Under the pieces are notes generated by a model. That model searched no databases. It was not told the DNA's origin and saw only the letters and a list, made by a program, of their open reading frames with translations. DNA of 64,000 bases from Mycolicibacterium sp. P1-18 (lineage in GTDB: Bacteria; Actinomycetota; Actinomycetes; Mycobacteriales; Mycobacteriaceae): positions 43,707 to 107,706 of the forward strand of contig NZ_NPKR01000019.1 of the NCBI RefSeq assembly GCF_008329535.1. The letters are read 5' to 3'. Of the stretch, positions 32,167-40,573 are shown piece after piece. A program made the position numbers and the translations under genes. Each line of letters starts with the position of its first letter. Position 1 is the first letter of the stretch.

Positions 32167-33294
32167 CTACCTGTCGGCGTCGGTGAAGCGGATGACGCCG
32201 CGGATGTTGCGCCCTTCGAGCATGTCGGTGTAGCCGTCGTTGATCTGCTCCAGCTGGTACTGACGGGTGACCATGTCGTCGAGGTTGAGCCGGCCCGCCT
32301 TGTACATCGAGAGCAGCTGCGGGATGTCGAAGTGGGGGTTGCCGCCACCGAAGATGGTGCCCTGCAACCGCTTCTGCATCAGCGTCAGCATCGCCAGGTT
32401 CAACGTGACGTTGGTGTCCATCATGCTGCCGATGGCGGTCAGCACCGTGGTGCCGCCCTTGGAGGTCAGGTTGACGTAGTTGTCCACGTCCTTGCCGTCG
32501 AGTTCGCCGACGGTCACGATGACCTGCTTGGCCATGAGTCCCTGAGTCACCTCGGCGACGCCGGCGAAGGCGGCCTCCATGTCGGGATAGGCGTGCGTGG
32601 CGCCGAACTTCAGCGCGGCGTCGCGCTTCCACTCGACGGGTTCGATGACGAAGAGGTTGCGGGCACCGGCGTTGACGGCGCCCTGCAGCGCCGACATGCC
32701 GACGCCGCCGACGCCGATGATCGCGACGTCGTCACCCGGGCGGATGTCGCCGGCCTTGACCGCCGAGCCGTAGCCCGTCGTCACGCCGCAACCCACCAGG
32801 CAGGCGACCTCGAACGGGATCGAGGGATCGATCTTCACCACGGAGCTCTTGTGCACCACCATGTACGGGCTGAAGGTGCCCAGCAGCGTCATCGGGAAGA
32901 CGGGCTGACCCTTGGCGGTGATGCGGTGCGTGCCGTCGGAGACGGCGACGCCGCCGAGCAGCCCGGCACCCAGGTCGCAGAGGTTGCGCAGACCGGCCTG
33001 ACAGGACGGGCACCGGCCGCACGACGGGATGAAGGACAGGACGACGTGGTCGCCGGGTGCCAAGTCCTCGACGCCGGGTCCGACCTCGGTCACGATGCCG
33101 GCGCCTTCGTGGCCGCCGAGCACGGGGAAGCCCATCATCGGGATGCCGCCGGTCACCAGGTGGTGATCGGAGTGGCACATGCCCGAGGCTTCCATCTGAA
33201 TCTTGACCTCGTCCTTGACGGGATCACCGATCTCGATCTCCTCGATCGACCACGGCTGGTTGAACTCCCAGATCAATGCGCCCTTTGTCTTCAC
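32167..33294 (-). CDS. adhB: Zinc-dependent NDMA/mycofactocin-type alcohol dehydrogenase (AdhB-like)
   Basis: 375 residues. Catalytic zinc ligands lie in GMCHSDHH and GGHEGAG, the structural zinc motif is CGRCPSCQAGLRNLC (about residues 92-106), and the NAD loop is GVGGVGMSAL. It belongs with the Rxyl_3153/NDMA-dependent alcohol dehydrogenases, whose cofactor is thought to be re-oxidised by mycofactocin and not released. GTG start with GAGAGAGG upstream. A 95-base gap with an inverted repeat lies before it, so it may have its own promoter while remaining in the operon. Confidence 0.88.
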   Translation of the reverse strand: MKTKGALIWEFNQPWSIEEIEIGDPVKDEVKIQMEASGMCHSDHHLVTGGIPMMGFPVLGGHEGAGIVTEVGPGVEDLAPGDHVVLSFIPSCGRCPSCQAGLRNLCDLGAGLLGGVAVSDGTHRITAKGQPVFPMTLLGTFSPYMVVHKSSVVKIDPSIPFEVACLVGCGVTTGYGSAVKAGDIRPGDDVAIIGVGGVGMSALQGAVNAGARNLFVIEPVEWKRDAALKFGATHAYPDMEAAFAGVAEVTQGLMAKQVIVTVGELDGKDVDNYVNLTSKGGTTVLTAIGSMMDTNVTLNLAMLTLMQKRLQGTIFGGGNPHFDIPQLLSMYKAGRLNLDDMVTRQYQLEQINDGYTDMLEGRNIRGVIRFTDADR

Positions 33295-33336
33295 GAGTAC
33301 CTCTCTCGACTTGCGACTTGAGTCAGTGACAACAGA

Positions 33337-33349
33337 CTAGAACCTCTAG
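33337..33349. promoter_or_regulatory. Short inverted repeat upstream of adhB
   Basis: CTAGA and TCTAG are separated by three bases in the 95-base gap before adhB. It resembles an operator but does not fit the KstR consensus and differs from the repeats found beside the TetR gene at 37.5 kb. Tentative. Confidence 0.3.
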
Positions 33350-33389
33350 TTAACTGGATCACACCCACCCCAAGCAACTGCTTGGTGGG

Positions 33390-33938
33390 TTAAAAGATGG
33401 CCACCGGGCTCTGGCCCAGCGGGTAGTACCCGGGCAGCTGCTCTCCGGCCATGCTGCGTTCGATGCGCTTCTGCATGGTCGGGGTCAGGTCGCCGGATTC
33501 GATGAGCTTGATGAAGGCCTTCTGAACGTGACCGAAGTCGAAGAAGTCGCGCTGCCACTCGATCAGCAGTTGGTCGTTCAGTCGGAACCAGCTGCCGCCG
33601 ATGCCGTAGATCTCGTCCCTGGTCCCGTCGCCCTTCTTGGCGATCTGCTTCCAGAAGCCGACGATCTCGCCGAGCTTCTCGTCGACCAGCACCTTCTGGT
33701 ACTCGTAGACCCAGTTCTCCAGGCCCTCCATCTCCAAGCCCAGTGCGACGTCGCGGATCTGGTCGCGTCCGACGCACATGACGTCTTCCTTGGGCCCGAT
33801 GTTCCAGCCGTAGGTGGCGTCCTCGGTGTAGAAGTCCGCCAACGGCTTCCAGTCACCCGCGGCTTCGGCGTCCCGGTTGGCTTGAAGCCACCGTTCGACC
33901 CACTGGTCGAGAGCGTCGCGTGTGGAGGGTGAAGTCAT
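33390..33938 (-). CDS. SnoaL-like conserved protein (Rv0762c-like)
   Basis: 182 residues. The NTF2/SnoaL-like fold includes WVERWLQANRDAEAAGDWKP, DFYTEDATYGWNIGPKED and EIYGIGGSWFRLNDQLLIEW. It is larger than the Rv0760c-type protein in the same operon. The ATG is preceded by AGAAGG. Nine bases separate it from the ferredoxin gene upstream. Function unknown; its presence between cyp51-ferredoxin and adhB suggests a shared oxidative pathway. Confidence 0.8.
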   Translation of the reverse strand: MTSPSTRDALDQWVERWLQANRDAEAAGDWKPLADFYTEDATYGWNIGPKEDVMCVGRDQIRDVALGLEMEGLENWVYEYQKVLVDEKLGEIVGFWKQIAKKGDGTRDEIYGIGGSWFRLNDQLLIEWQRDFFDFGHVQKAFIKLIESGDLTPTMQKRIERSMAGEQLPGYYPLGQSPVAIF

Positions 33939-33947
33939 CGTTCCTTC

Positions 33948-34151
33948 TCATTTCTCTTCGAGTGACAGTGCTTGGGTGGGACACATGTCGACGGCCCGCT
34001 CGACGTCCTCGCGAAGGTCGTCGGGTGGCTCGGCGTCGAGAATCCGGACGACGCCGCGCTTGGGCACCGCGAAGACGTCGGGTGCCTCCAGCTCGCACAT
34101 GGCGTGGCCCTGGCACAGGTCCTCGTCGAGTTCTATTCGGTAGCAGCCCAT
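33948..34151 (-). CDS. 3Fe-4S ferredoxin beside cyp51 (Rv0763c-like)
   Basis: 67 residues. The cluster motif is CQGHAMC near residues 13-19, with DMCPTQAL near residue 56. His in place of the second Cys gives the 3Fe-4S type. It lies 9 bases downstream of cyp51; in M. tuberculosis the equivalent ferredoxin supports CYP51 activity. It is distinct from the FdxD-like protein at 5.0 kb, although the two share the fold. Confidence 0.92.
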   Translation of the reverse strand: MGCYRIELDEDLCQGHAMCELEAPDVFAVPKRGVVRILDAEPPDDLREDVERAVDMCPTQALSLEEK

Positions 34152-34160
34152 CCGAAGTTC

Positions 34161-35516
34161 CTACCGAACTCGTCTGCGGTAGCGCACCTTGGCCGGCTGA
34201 GCCAGTTGCACGACCATCTTCGAGTGGTCGTTCTGATAGCTCTCCGACGGTTGCGACATCTCGAACTCGTACTCCCGCAACAGGACCGAGAAGATCGCCT
34301 TGATCTGCATCTGCGCGAACGCCGCTCCGACGCAGCGGTGCTTGCCCGCCCCGAAGGGAATCCACGTCCACCGGTTCGCGAGATCCTCCTGTCGCGGCTT
34401 GTCGTAGCGGTCGGGGTTGAAGTCGTCGGGGTCCGGGAAGTCCTCGGCGATCCGATTGGAGATCGCCGGCGAGGCGGCCACCATCTGGCCCGCGTGGATC
34501 GGGTAGCCCGCGACCTCGAACTCGTCCTGCGCGACGCGCATCAGGATGATCAGCGGTGGGTGCAGCCGCAGGGTTTCCTTCAGGGAGTTGTCGAGTCTCG
34601 GAATCTGGCGCAGCGCATGGAAACTCACCTCCTGGCCGTCGGCGTACAGCTCGTCGAGCTCCTGCTGCACGTCCGCGTACACGTCGGGGTGGCGCAGCAA
34701 TTCGATCAGCGTCCACGAGGAGGTGCCCGAACTGGTGTGGTGGCCCGCGAACATCAGTGAGATGAACATGCCGGTGACTTCGTTGGCCGTGAAGCGGTGG
34801 TTGCCGTCGTCGTCCTTGATCGACACCAGTACGTCGAGCAGATCGCGATCCTGCTTCCCCTTGGGCGGGTTGGCGATCCGTCCGTCCATGATCTCTTGGA
34901 CCAGCGCGACGAGTTCGACGCGGGACTCGTCGCGGATGCGGAAGCTCTCGATGTCCAGATACGGGTCGACGTAGCAGAGCGGGTCGGTTCCGCGTTCGAG
35001 CTGGTGGTAGTAGTGCGCGAAGCGGCTGTCGAGCTGTTCGCGGAACTTGAGGCCGATGAGGCAGGCGGTCGAGGTGTAGATGGTCAACTCGGAGAAGAAG
35101 TCGAGCAGTTCGATCTCGCCCTCGTCGCCCCAGTCGGCGATGATCTTCTTGACCTCGTTCTCGATCGTGGCGGCGTGGCCCTTCATCTGCTCGCCGCGCA
35201 ACGCGGTGTTGTGCAGCATCTCCGCGCGACGCTCGGGGTCGGCGTCGAACACCACGCCCTCGCCGAAGATCGGCGTCATGAAGGGGTAGGCCTCGGCCTG
35301 GTTGAGCTCGGCGTCGCTGGAGCGGAAGAAGAATTCGTTGGCCTCCGACCCGGAGAGCATGACGACCTGCTTGTCGACCAGCTGGAACCAGCCGACGTCA
35401 CCGCACTCCTGCCGGATGCGGTTCATCAGACCGATGGGGTCGGTGCGGAATTCCTCCAGGTGGCCGTATTCCTCCTCGCCGCCGGAGACGCGGGGGACGT
35501 CCTTCGTGATGGTCAT
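34161..35516 (-). CDS. cyp51: Sterol 14-alpha-demethylase CYP51
   Basis: 451 residues, the same length as M. tuberculosis CYP51. Substrate-recognition region YPFMTPIFGEGVVFDADPER, I-helix MFAGHHTSSGTSSW, ExxR in LKETLRLHPP and heme-binding FGAGKHRCVGAAFAQ with the Cys ligand. Family activity is removal of the 14-alpha methyl of lanosterol-type sterols; the physiological role in mycobacteria, which lack sterol synthesis, is unsettled. I chose the ATG at 35516, which overlaps the stop of the upstream SDR gene (ATGA), over a longer frame. Confidence 0.96.
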   Translation of the reverse strand: MTITKDVPRVSGGEEEYGHLEEFRTDPIGLMNRIRQECGDVGWFQLVDKQVVMLSGSEANEFFFRSSDAELNQAEAYPFMTPIFGEGVVFDADPERRAEMLHNTALRGEQMKGHAATIENEVKKIIADWGDEGEIELLDFFSELTIYTSTACLIGLKFREQLDSRFAHYYHQLERGTDPLCYVDPYLDIESFRIRDESRVELVALVQEIMDGRIANPPKGKQDRDLLDVLVSIKDDDGNHRFTANEVTGMFISLMFAGHHTSSGTSSWTLIELLRHPDVYADVQQELDELYADGQEVSFHALRQIPRLDNSLKETLRLHPPLIILMRVAQDEFEVAGYPIHAGQMVAASPAISNRIAEDFPDPDDFNPDRYDKPRQEDLANRWTWIPFGAGKHRCVGAAFAQMQIKAIFSVLLREYEFEMSQPSESYQNDHSKMVVQLAQPAKVRYRRRVR

Positions 35517-36340
35517 GCGTTCAGGTTCTCCTCGTTCAGGACGAGCTTCTGGCGGTCTGACGGATCGCTCGCCAGCGGCGCCTCGGGCTGCAGTTCCATG
35601 TTCGCGATGAAGCCGCCGCGCGGTGTCTCCGCGACGAAGGTGATGGCCCGCGCCAAGTCGGAGGCACGCAGGAAGTAGTCGTGGCGGGCCTGGCCCCACT
35701 TGGCCCAGTCCTCGAGGGCGGGGCCGATCAGCTCGGCCGGCAGGCTCCAGCCCATCGACGTCTTGGTGGGGCCGGGGTGCACGATGGACGCGCGGACGCC
35801 GGTGCCCTCCAGCTCCATCTGGAAGTTGGTCACCATGGCGACCAGCGCCGCCTTCGCCGCCCCGTAGGCGCCCATGTGGGGACGCTGCCGCAGTGCGACG
35901 TCGGAGCCCACGAAGATGAGGTCGCCCCGCTGCCGCTCGAGCATGCCGGGGAGCACCGCGGTGGCCAGGCGATTGGCTCCGACCAGGTGGATCTGCAGCT
36001 GCGAGTTGAAGTCGTCGGAGCTGATCTCGGCCAGCTTGCCGAAATAGGTGTCACCGGCGCCGGCGACCAGGAGTTCGACGTCGCCGAGCGCGTCGACGGC
36101 GTTGGCCACGAACGACTTCACCGAGTTCGGGTCGGTGACGTCGAGGTGGAACCCGACGGCCTCGCCGCCGTCGGCGCGGATCTTGCCGACCAGGTCGTCG
36201 AGCTTCTCGACGCGGCGGGCACCGAGGGCGACCGGAAAGCCGCGCGCCGCAAGCGCGATGGCCGTGGCCTCCCCGATGCCGGCGGACGCGCCCGCGACGA
36301 TGGCGGGTCTGCGGTCGGGAAGGGGTGAGAAGCGGGGCAT
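35513..36340 (-). CDS. Short-chain dehydrogenase (Rv0765c-like)
   Basis: 275 residues. The cofactor loop is GASAGIGEAT near residues 18-27, RR after beta-2 (GARRVEKL) suggests NADP, the catalytic Tyr-x3-Lys is YGAAK, and the C-terminus is longer than in classical SDRs. Both ends overlap neighbours by ATGA (cyp123 upstream, cyp51 downstream), so the three are translated as a unit. It may oxidise or reduce the product of one of the flanking P450s; this is inferred from position only. Confidence 0.88.
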   Translation of the reverse strand: MPRFSPLPDRRPAIVAGASAGIGEATAIALAARGFPVALGARRVEKLDDLVGKIRADGGEAVGFHLDVTDPNSVKSFVANAVDALGDVELLVAGAGDTYFGKLAEISSDDFNSQLQIHLVGANRLATAVLPGMLERQRGDLIFVGSDVALRQRPHMGAYGAAKAALVAMVTNFQMELEGTGVRASIVHPGPTKTSMGWSLPAELIGPALEDWAKWGQARHDYFLRASDLARAITFVAETPRGGFIANMELQPEAPLASDPSDRQKLVLNEENLNA

Positions 36341-37542
36341 CAGCGGACCTCCACGGCGATGGGCAGGTGGGCGAAGCCGCGGACGCTGCTGGAGTGCACG
36401 CGGACGGAGTTCCCCTCGTCGACCTCGTAGCCGCGGACGCGCGTGAAGAACTCGGTCAGCGCCACCTGGGCCTCCATCCTGGCCAGGTGGGCGCCCAGGC
36501 AGAAGTGCGCGCCGCTGCCGAAACTGACCAGCTTGGAACCAATTTCGCGATCGATGCGGTACTCGTCGGGGTTGTCGAACACCCGGTCGTCGCGGTTGGC
36601 CGACCCGGGCAGCAACAACAGGACGTCTCCCTCGGGGATCGTGGTGTCGTACATCGTGATGTCCGCGGAGACGGCGCGCGCCAGAATCTGGCTGGACGTG
36701 TCGTAGCGCAGGGTCTCCTCGACCCATGGCTTGACCAGTGAATGGTCGTCGAAGACGGGGGCCAGTTGGTCGGGATTCTTGAAGCCCCAATACGCCGCGT
36801 TGGCAAGCAGTTTGGTGGTGGTCTCGTTGCCGGCGACGACCATGAGGAAGAGGAACGCGATGATCTCCTCGTCGGTCAGCTTGTCGCCGTCGATCTCGGC
36901 CTCGACCAGTGCCGAGGTGAGGTCGTCGGTGAGCGTCGCGCGCCGGGAGGAGACCATGTCGGCGTAGTAGACCATCAGGTCGGCCGAGGCCTGGATGGCT
37001 TCGGCGGGCACGTCCTTGACGCCGTCGTCGCGGTGCATGACGCCGTCGGCGAGGGCGCGGATGCGGACCCGGTCGGACTCGGGCACGCCCATCAGTTCGG
37101 AGATGACGTCCATCGGCAGCTTGCCCGCGAAGTCGTCGACGAAGTCGAAGTGGTCGGACTGCACGGCGGCGTCCAGGTGCTGCACGGCGATCTCGGTGAC
37201 CCGCGACTCCAGCTCGCGAATCCGTCTGGGGGTGAACCCCTTCGACACCAACGTCCGCAGCCGGAGGTGCCCGGGATCGTCGAGCGCCAGGAACGACATC
37301 ACCCGGTGTGCGTGTTCGTTGCGGGAGATCGGGTCCAGTGAGACGCCGTGCTTGTTCGACAGGGAGGTGCTGTTGCGGAAGCCCTGGACGACGTCCGCGT
37401 GCCGCGACAGCGCCCAGAACTTCTGGTCGGAGTTGCGGTACAGCGGCGCCTCGTCGCGCAGACGCCGGTAGTACGGGTACGGATCCTCGTGGAAGTCGTA
37501 GTCATACGGGTCCAGGAGGACGTCCGACGTGCTGGCGGTCAT
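36340..37542 (-). CDS. cyp123: Cytochrome P450, CYP123
   Basis: 400 residues. I-helix MVVAGNETTTKLL, ExxR in VEETLRYDTSS and heme loop FGSGAHFCLGAHLARME. By gene order (TetR-cyp123-SDR-cyp51-ferredoxin) it is CYP123, the Rv0766c equivalent. Substrate unknown. It overlaps the TetR gene and the SDR by ATGA at both ends. The adjacent ferredoxin may donate electrons to it as well as to CYP51. Confidence 0.9.
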   Translation of the reverse strand: MTASTSDVLLDPYDYDFHEDPYPYYRRLRDEAPLYRNSDQKFWALSRHADVVQGFRNSTSLSNKHGVSLDPISRNEHAHRVMSFLALDDPGHLRLRTLVSKGFTPRRIRELESRVTEIAVQHLDAAVQSDHFDFVDDFAGKLPMDVISELMGVPESDRVRIRALADGVMHRDDGVKDVPAEAIQASADLMVYYADMVSSRRATLTDDLTSALVEAEIDGDKLTDEEIIAFLFLMVVAGNETTTKLLANAAYWGFKNPDQLAPVFDDHSLVKPWVEETLRYDTSSQILARAVSADITMYDTTIPEGDVLLLLPGSANRDDRVFDNPDEYRIDREIGSKLVSFGSGAHFCLGAHLARMEAQVALTEFFTRVRGYEVDEGNSVRVHSSSVRGFAHLPIAVEVR

Positions 37543-38147
37543 GTGTCTTCTCCCAAGATGAGGCCGACGACGTAGGTCAGCCGATCGGCGATCTGGTGGT
37601 AGGTGAATGCGCCGCTGCCCGCGTTGACGAGCGCGCCGAAGTAGGTCATCTCCAGCGCCGACACCACCCGCGGATCGGTGTCGGGCCCGGCCGCGGACTT
37701 GATCCTGCGGTGGATCTCCAGGCCGATGCGGTCGCGGACGCGGCGCACCGTCGGGTCGTTGCCCGTCAGCAGGGCGGTGGTGCACGCGGCGGCCACCTCG
37801 GGTTCGTCGGCGACCACCAGCGTGAGATTGCGCAGGGCCTTCTCGACGCGGATCGGCATCGGCTCGTTGACGTCGGTGTAGTAGGGCACCTTGCTCATCA
37901 AGTCGAGGTAGATCTCGGCGATCAGGTGATTCTTCGACGAGAAGTACGTGTAGGCGGTGGCCGGTGCCACCTTCGCCCGAGCTGCGACGGCGCGCACGGT
38001 CAGGTCGGCATACGACGACTCCCGCAGCATCTCCATGCCCGCGGTGAGGACCTTGCGAAAGGTCTCCTCCTGCCGTCTGTTGCGCGGCGTTTCGGCGAGC
38101 GCCGACCCGGTCGGCTCGGCGACGGGGGCCGCGGCATCACTGGACAC
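37539..38147 (-). CDS. TetR-family regulator of the cyp123-cyp51 operon (Rv0767c-like)
   Basis: 202 residues from GTG. The N-terminal TetR helix-turn-helix includes LTVRAVAARAKVAPATAYTYF. The C-terminal ligand domain is all-helical and specific to this family. It is the first gene of the leftward operon, and its start codon lies inside an inverted repeat that recurs before aldA, so it probably represses both its own operon and the divergent one. The inducing ligand is unknown. Confidence 0.9.
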   Translation of the reverse strand: MSSDAAAPVAEPTGSALAETPRNRRQEETFRKVLTAGMEMLRESSYADLTVRAVAARAKVAPATAYTYFSSKNHLIAEIYLDLMSKVPYYTDVNEPMPIRVEKALRNLTLVVADEPEVAAACTTALLTGNDPTVRRVRDRIGLEIHRRIKSAAGPDTDPRVVSALEMTYFGALVNAGSGAFTYHQIADRLTYVVGLILGEDT

Positions 38148-38154
38148 ATGTCCA
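38141..38154. promoter_or_regulatory. Candidate TetR operator at the start of the regulator gene
   Basis: TGGACACATGTCCA: arms TGGACA and TGTCCA with two bases between. The same arms recur at 38298-38311 in front of aldA. It covers the start codon of the TetR gene, typical of autorepression when the mRNA has little or no leader. Confidence 0.7.
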
Positions 38155-38297
38155 AGTTATCCGACGACATCGACGATCGGCAAGCTCGGATCGGTATCCG
38201 CGGGGAACCTGCAGCGTGTGGCGAACTTTCGGTCCAGCCGGGCGGCTCGGCCTTGCCATGGCCGCGCACCTGCGGTTATGGTTCGACGGAACATTGC

Positions 38298-38311
38298 CGG
38301 ACAGGTGTCCA
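38298..38311. promoter_or_regulatory. Candidate TetR operator before aldA
   Basis: CGGACAGGTGTCCA: the same arm sequence and two-base spacing as the site at 38141, with one arm base changed. It ends 20 bases before the aldA start. The pair suggests joint control of the divergent operons by the adjacent TetR regulator. Confidence 0.7.
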
Positions 38312-38331
38312 GAAGTGGAAGTGGAGTTTTG

Positions 38332-39801
38332 ATGGCGCTGCTGAGCGATCGCGAGAGCCGGTTACTCGTCGACGGCAAGCTGATCGCGGGGAGTGGGGGC
38401 ACGTTCCCGACGGTCAACCCGGCCACCGAGGAGGTGCTGGGTGTCGCCGCGGACGCGACCGCCGAGGACATGAACGCGGCGATCGACGCCGCTCGTCGCG
38501 CGTTCGACGACACCGACTGGTCGACCAACGTCGAGCTCCGCGTGCGGTGCATTCGTCAGCTGCAGCAGGCGATGCGCGACCACGTCGAAGAGTTGCGGGA
38601 GCTCACGATCGCCGAGGTGGGCGCGCCGGTGATGCTGACCTCCATGGCCCAGCTCGAGGGGCCGATCGAGGACCTCAGCTTCTGCGCCGACACCGCCGAG
38701 TCCTACGAGTGGACCACCGATCTCGGCATCGCGGCACCGATGGGCATCAAGACGCACCGCACGATCGCGCGTGAGGCCGTCGGCGTCGTCGGCGCCATCA
38801 CGCCGTGGAACTTCCCGCACCAGATCAACCTCGCCAAGCTGGGACCCGCGCTCGCGGCGGGCAACACGGTGGTGCTCAAGCCCGCGCCCGACACCCCGTG
38901 GTGCGCCGCGGTGCTGGGCGAGCTCATCGTCGAGCACACCGACTTCCCTCCCGGCGTGGTCAACATCGTCACCTCCAGCGACCACGGCGTGGGTGCGCTG
39001 CTGTCGACGGATCCGCGGGTGGACATGGTGTCGTTCACCGGGTCGACGAACACGGGCCGGGCGGTGATGGCCGACGGCGCCGCCACGCTGAAGAAGGTGT
39101 TCCTCGAACTCGGTGGCAAGTCGGCGTTCCTGGTGCTCGACGACGCCGATCTGGCGGGCGCGTGCTCGATGGCCGCGTTCACCGCGTCGATGCACGCCGG
39201 CCAGGGATGTGCGATCACCACCCGCCTCGTGGTGCCACGGGAGCGTTACGACGAGGCCGTCGCAGCGGCCGCAGGCACCATGTCCGGGCTGAAGGCGGGC
39301 GACCCGACGAAGTCCGGAACGGTCTGTGGGCCAGTGATATCCGCGCGCCAGCGCGACCGCATCCAGGAGTACCTGGACTCGGCGATCGCCGAGGGCGGGA
39401 CGTTCGCGTGTGGTGGTGGCAGCCCCGCCGACCGCGGCACCGGGTTCTTCGTCGACCCGACGGTCATCGCAGGCCTCGACAACAGCGCACGGGTGGCGCG
39501 CGAGGAGATCTTCGGGCCCGTCCTGACGGTCATCGCACACGACGGTGACGACGACGCAGTCCGGATCGCCAACGACTCGCCGTTCGGCCTGTCGGGCACG
39601 GTGTTCTCCGCGGACGCTGACCGCGCCGCGGCCGTCGCCGCCCGCATGAGGGTCGGCACGGTCAACGTCAACGGCGGCGTCTGGTACTCCGCGGACATGC
39701 CCTTCGGCGGTTACAAGCAGTCCGGTATCGGCCGGGAGATGGGAATCGCCGGTTTCGAGGAGTACCTCGAGACCAAGGCCATTGCCACGGCAGCGAATTA
39801 A
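38332..39801 (+). CDS. aldA: Aldehyde dehydrogenase AldA-like (Rv0768)
   Basis: 489 residues. NAD-dependent ALDH with ITPWNFPHQINLAKLGPAL, FTGSTNTGRAV, catalytic Glu in LELGGKSAFLVL and catalytic Cys in HAGQGCAITTR. It would oxidise an aldehyde to the acid, possibly the product of the neighbouring alcohol dehydrogenase. I chose the ATG at 38332; longer open frames upstream run across the operator region. First gene of the rightward operon aldA-SDR-hydroxyacid dehydrogenase-CMD-unknown. Confidence 0.92.
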   Translation: MALLSDRESRLLVDGKLIAGSGGTFPTVNPATEEVLGVAADATAEDMNAAIDAARRAFDDTDWSTNVELRVRCIRQLQQAMRDHVEELRELTIAEVGAPVMLTSMAQLEGPIEDLSFCADTAESYEWTTDLGIAAPMGIKTHRTIAREAVGVVGAITPWNFPHQINLAKLGPALAAGNTVVLKPAPDTPWCAAVLGELIVEHTDFPPGVVNIVTSSDHGVGALLSTDPRVDMVSFTGSTNTGRAVMADGAATLKKVFLELGGKSAFLVLDDADLAGACSMAAFTASMHAGQGCAITTRLVVPRERYDEAVAAAAGTMSGLKAGDPTKSGTVCGPVISARQRDRIQEYLDSAIAEGGTFACGGGSPADRGTGFFVDPTVIAGLDNSARVAREEIFGPVLTVIAHDGDDDAVRIANDSPFGLSGTVFSADADRAAAVAARMRVGTVNVNGGVWYSADMPFGGYKQSGIGREMGIAGFEEYLETKAIATAAN

Positions 39802-39811
39802 GGAGACGTCA

Positions 39812-40573
39812 GTGGGTCTGTACGGGGATCAGTTCAAGGACAAGGTGGCGATCGTCACCGGCTCCGGCGGTGGCATCGGGCAGGCCTACGCCGAGGCGTT
39901 GGCCCGCGAGGGTGCGGCCGTCGTGGTCGCGGACATCAACGTCGAGGGTGCGCAGAAGGTGGCCGACGCCATCACGGGCGAGGGCGGCAACGCGCTCGCG
40001 ATCCGGGTCGACGTGAGCGATCCGGATTCGACCAAGGAGATGGCCGCGCAGACGCTTTCGGAGTTCGGCGGCATCGACTACCTGGTCAACAATGCCGCCA
40101 TCTTCGGTGGCATGAAGCTCGACTTCCTGGTCAGCGTCGACTGGGAGTACTACAAGAAGTTCATGAGCGTCAACCTCGACGGCGCACTGCTGTGCACGCG
40201 CGCGGTCTACCGGAAGATGGCCAAGCGCGGCGGCGGGGCGATCGTCAACCAGTCCTCCACCGCAGCATGGCTGTACTCGAACTTCTACGGTCTGGCCAAG
40301 GTGGGCGTCAACGGGTTGACCCAGCAGTTGGCGACCGAACTCGGCGGACAGAACATCCGAATCAACGCCATCGCCCCCGGCCCGATCGACACCGAGGCGA
40401 ACCGGAGCACCACTCCGCAGGAGATGGTGGCCGACATCGTCAAGCGAATCCCGTTGTCCCGCATGGGTGAGCCGGAGGACCTGGTTGGCATGTGCCTGTT
40501 CCTGCTGTCGGATCAGGCCAAGTGGATCACGGGACAGATCTTCAACGTCGACGGGGGACAGATCATCAGATGA
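39812..40573 (+). CDS. Short-chain dehydrogenase (Rv0769-like)
   Basis: 253 residues from GTG with AAGGAGA upstream. Cofactor loop TGSGGGIGQAY, acidic Asp after beta-2 (VVADINVEG) indicating NAD, NNAA, Ser in NQSSTAAW, catalytic YGLAK, and ITGQIFNVDGGQIIR at the end. The segment IVNQSSTAAWLYSNFYGLAK is closely like M. tuberculosis Rv0769. It follows aldA by 10 bases and overlaps the next gene by ATGA. Substrate unknown. Confidence 0.92.
   Translation: MGLYGDQFKDKVAIVTGSGGGIGQAYAEALAREGAAVVVADINVEGAQKVADAITGEGGNALAIRVDVSDPDSTKEMAAQTLSEFGGIDYLVNNAAIFGGMKLDFLVSVDWEYYKKFMSVNLDGALLCTRAVYRKMAKRGGGAIVNQSSTAAWLYSNFYGLAKVGVNGLTQQLATELGGQNIRINAIAPGPIDTEANRSTTPQEMVADIVKRIPLSRMGEPEDLVGMCLFLLSDQAKWITGQIFNVDGGQIIR

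Noticed and set aside
33337..33349. A possible KstR box before adhB
   Set aside because: CTAGA-N3-TCTAG does not contain the AAC-N2-GTT core, so only a generic inverted repeat is recorded.
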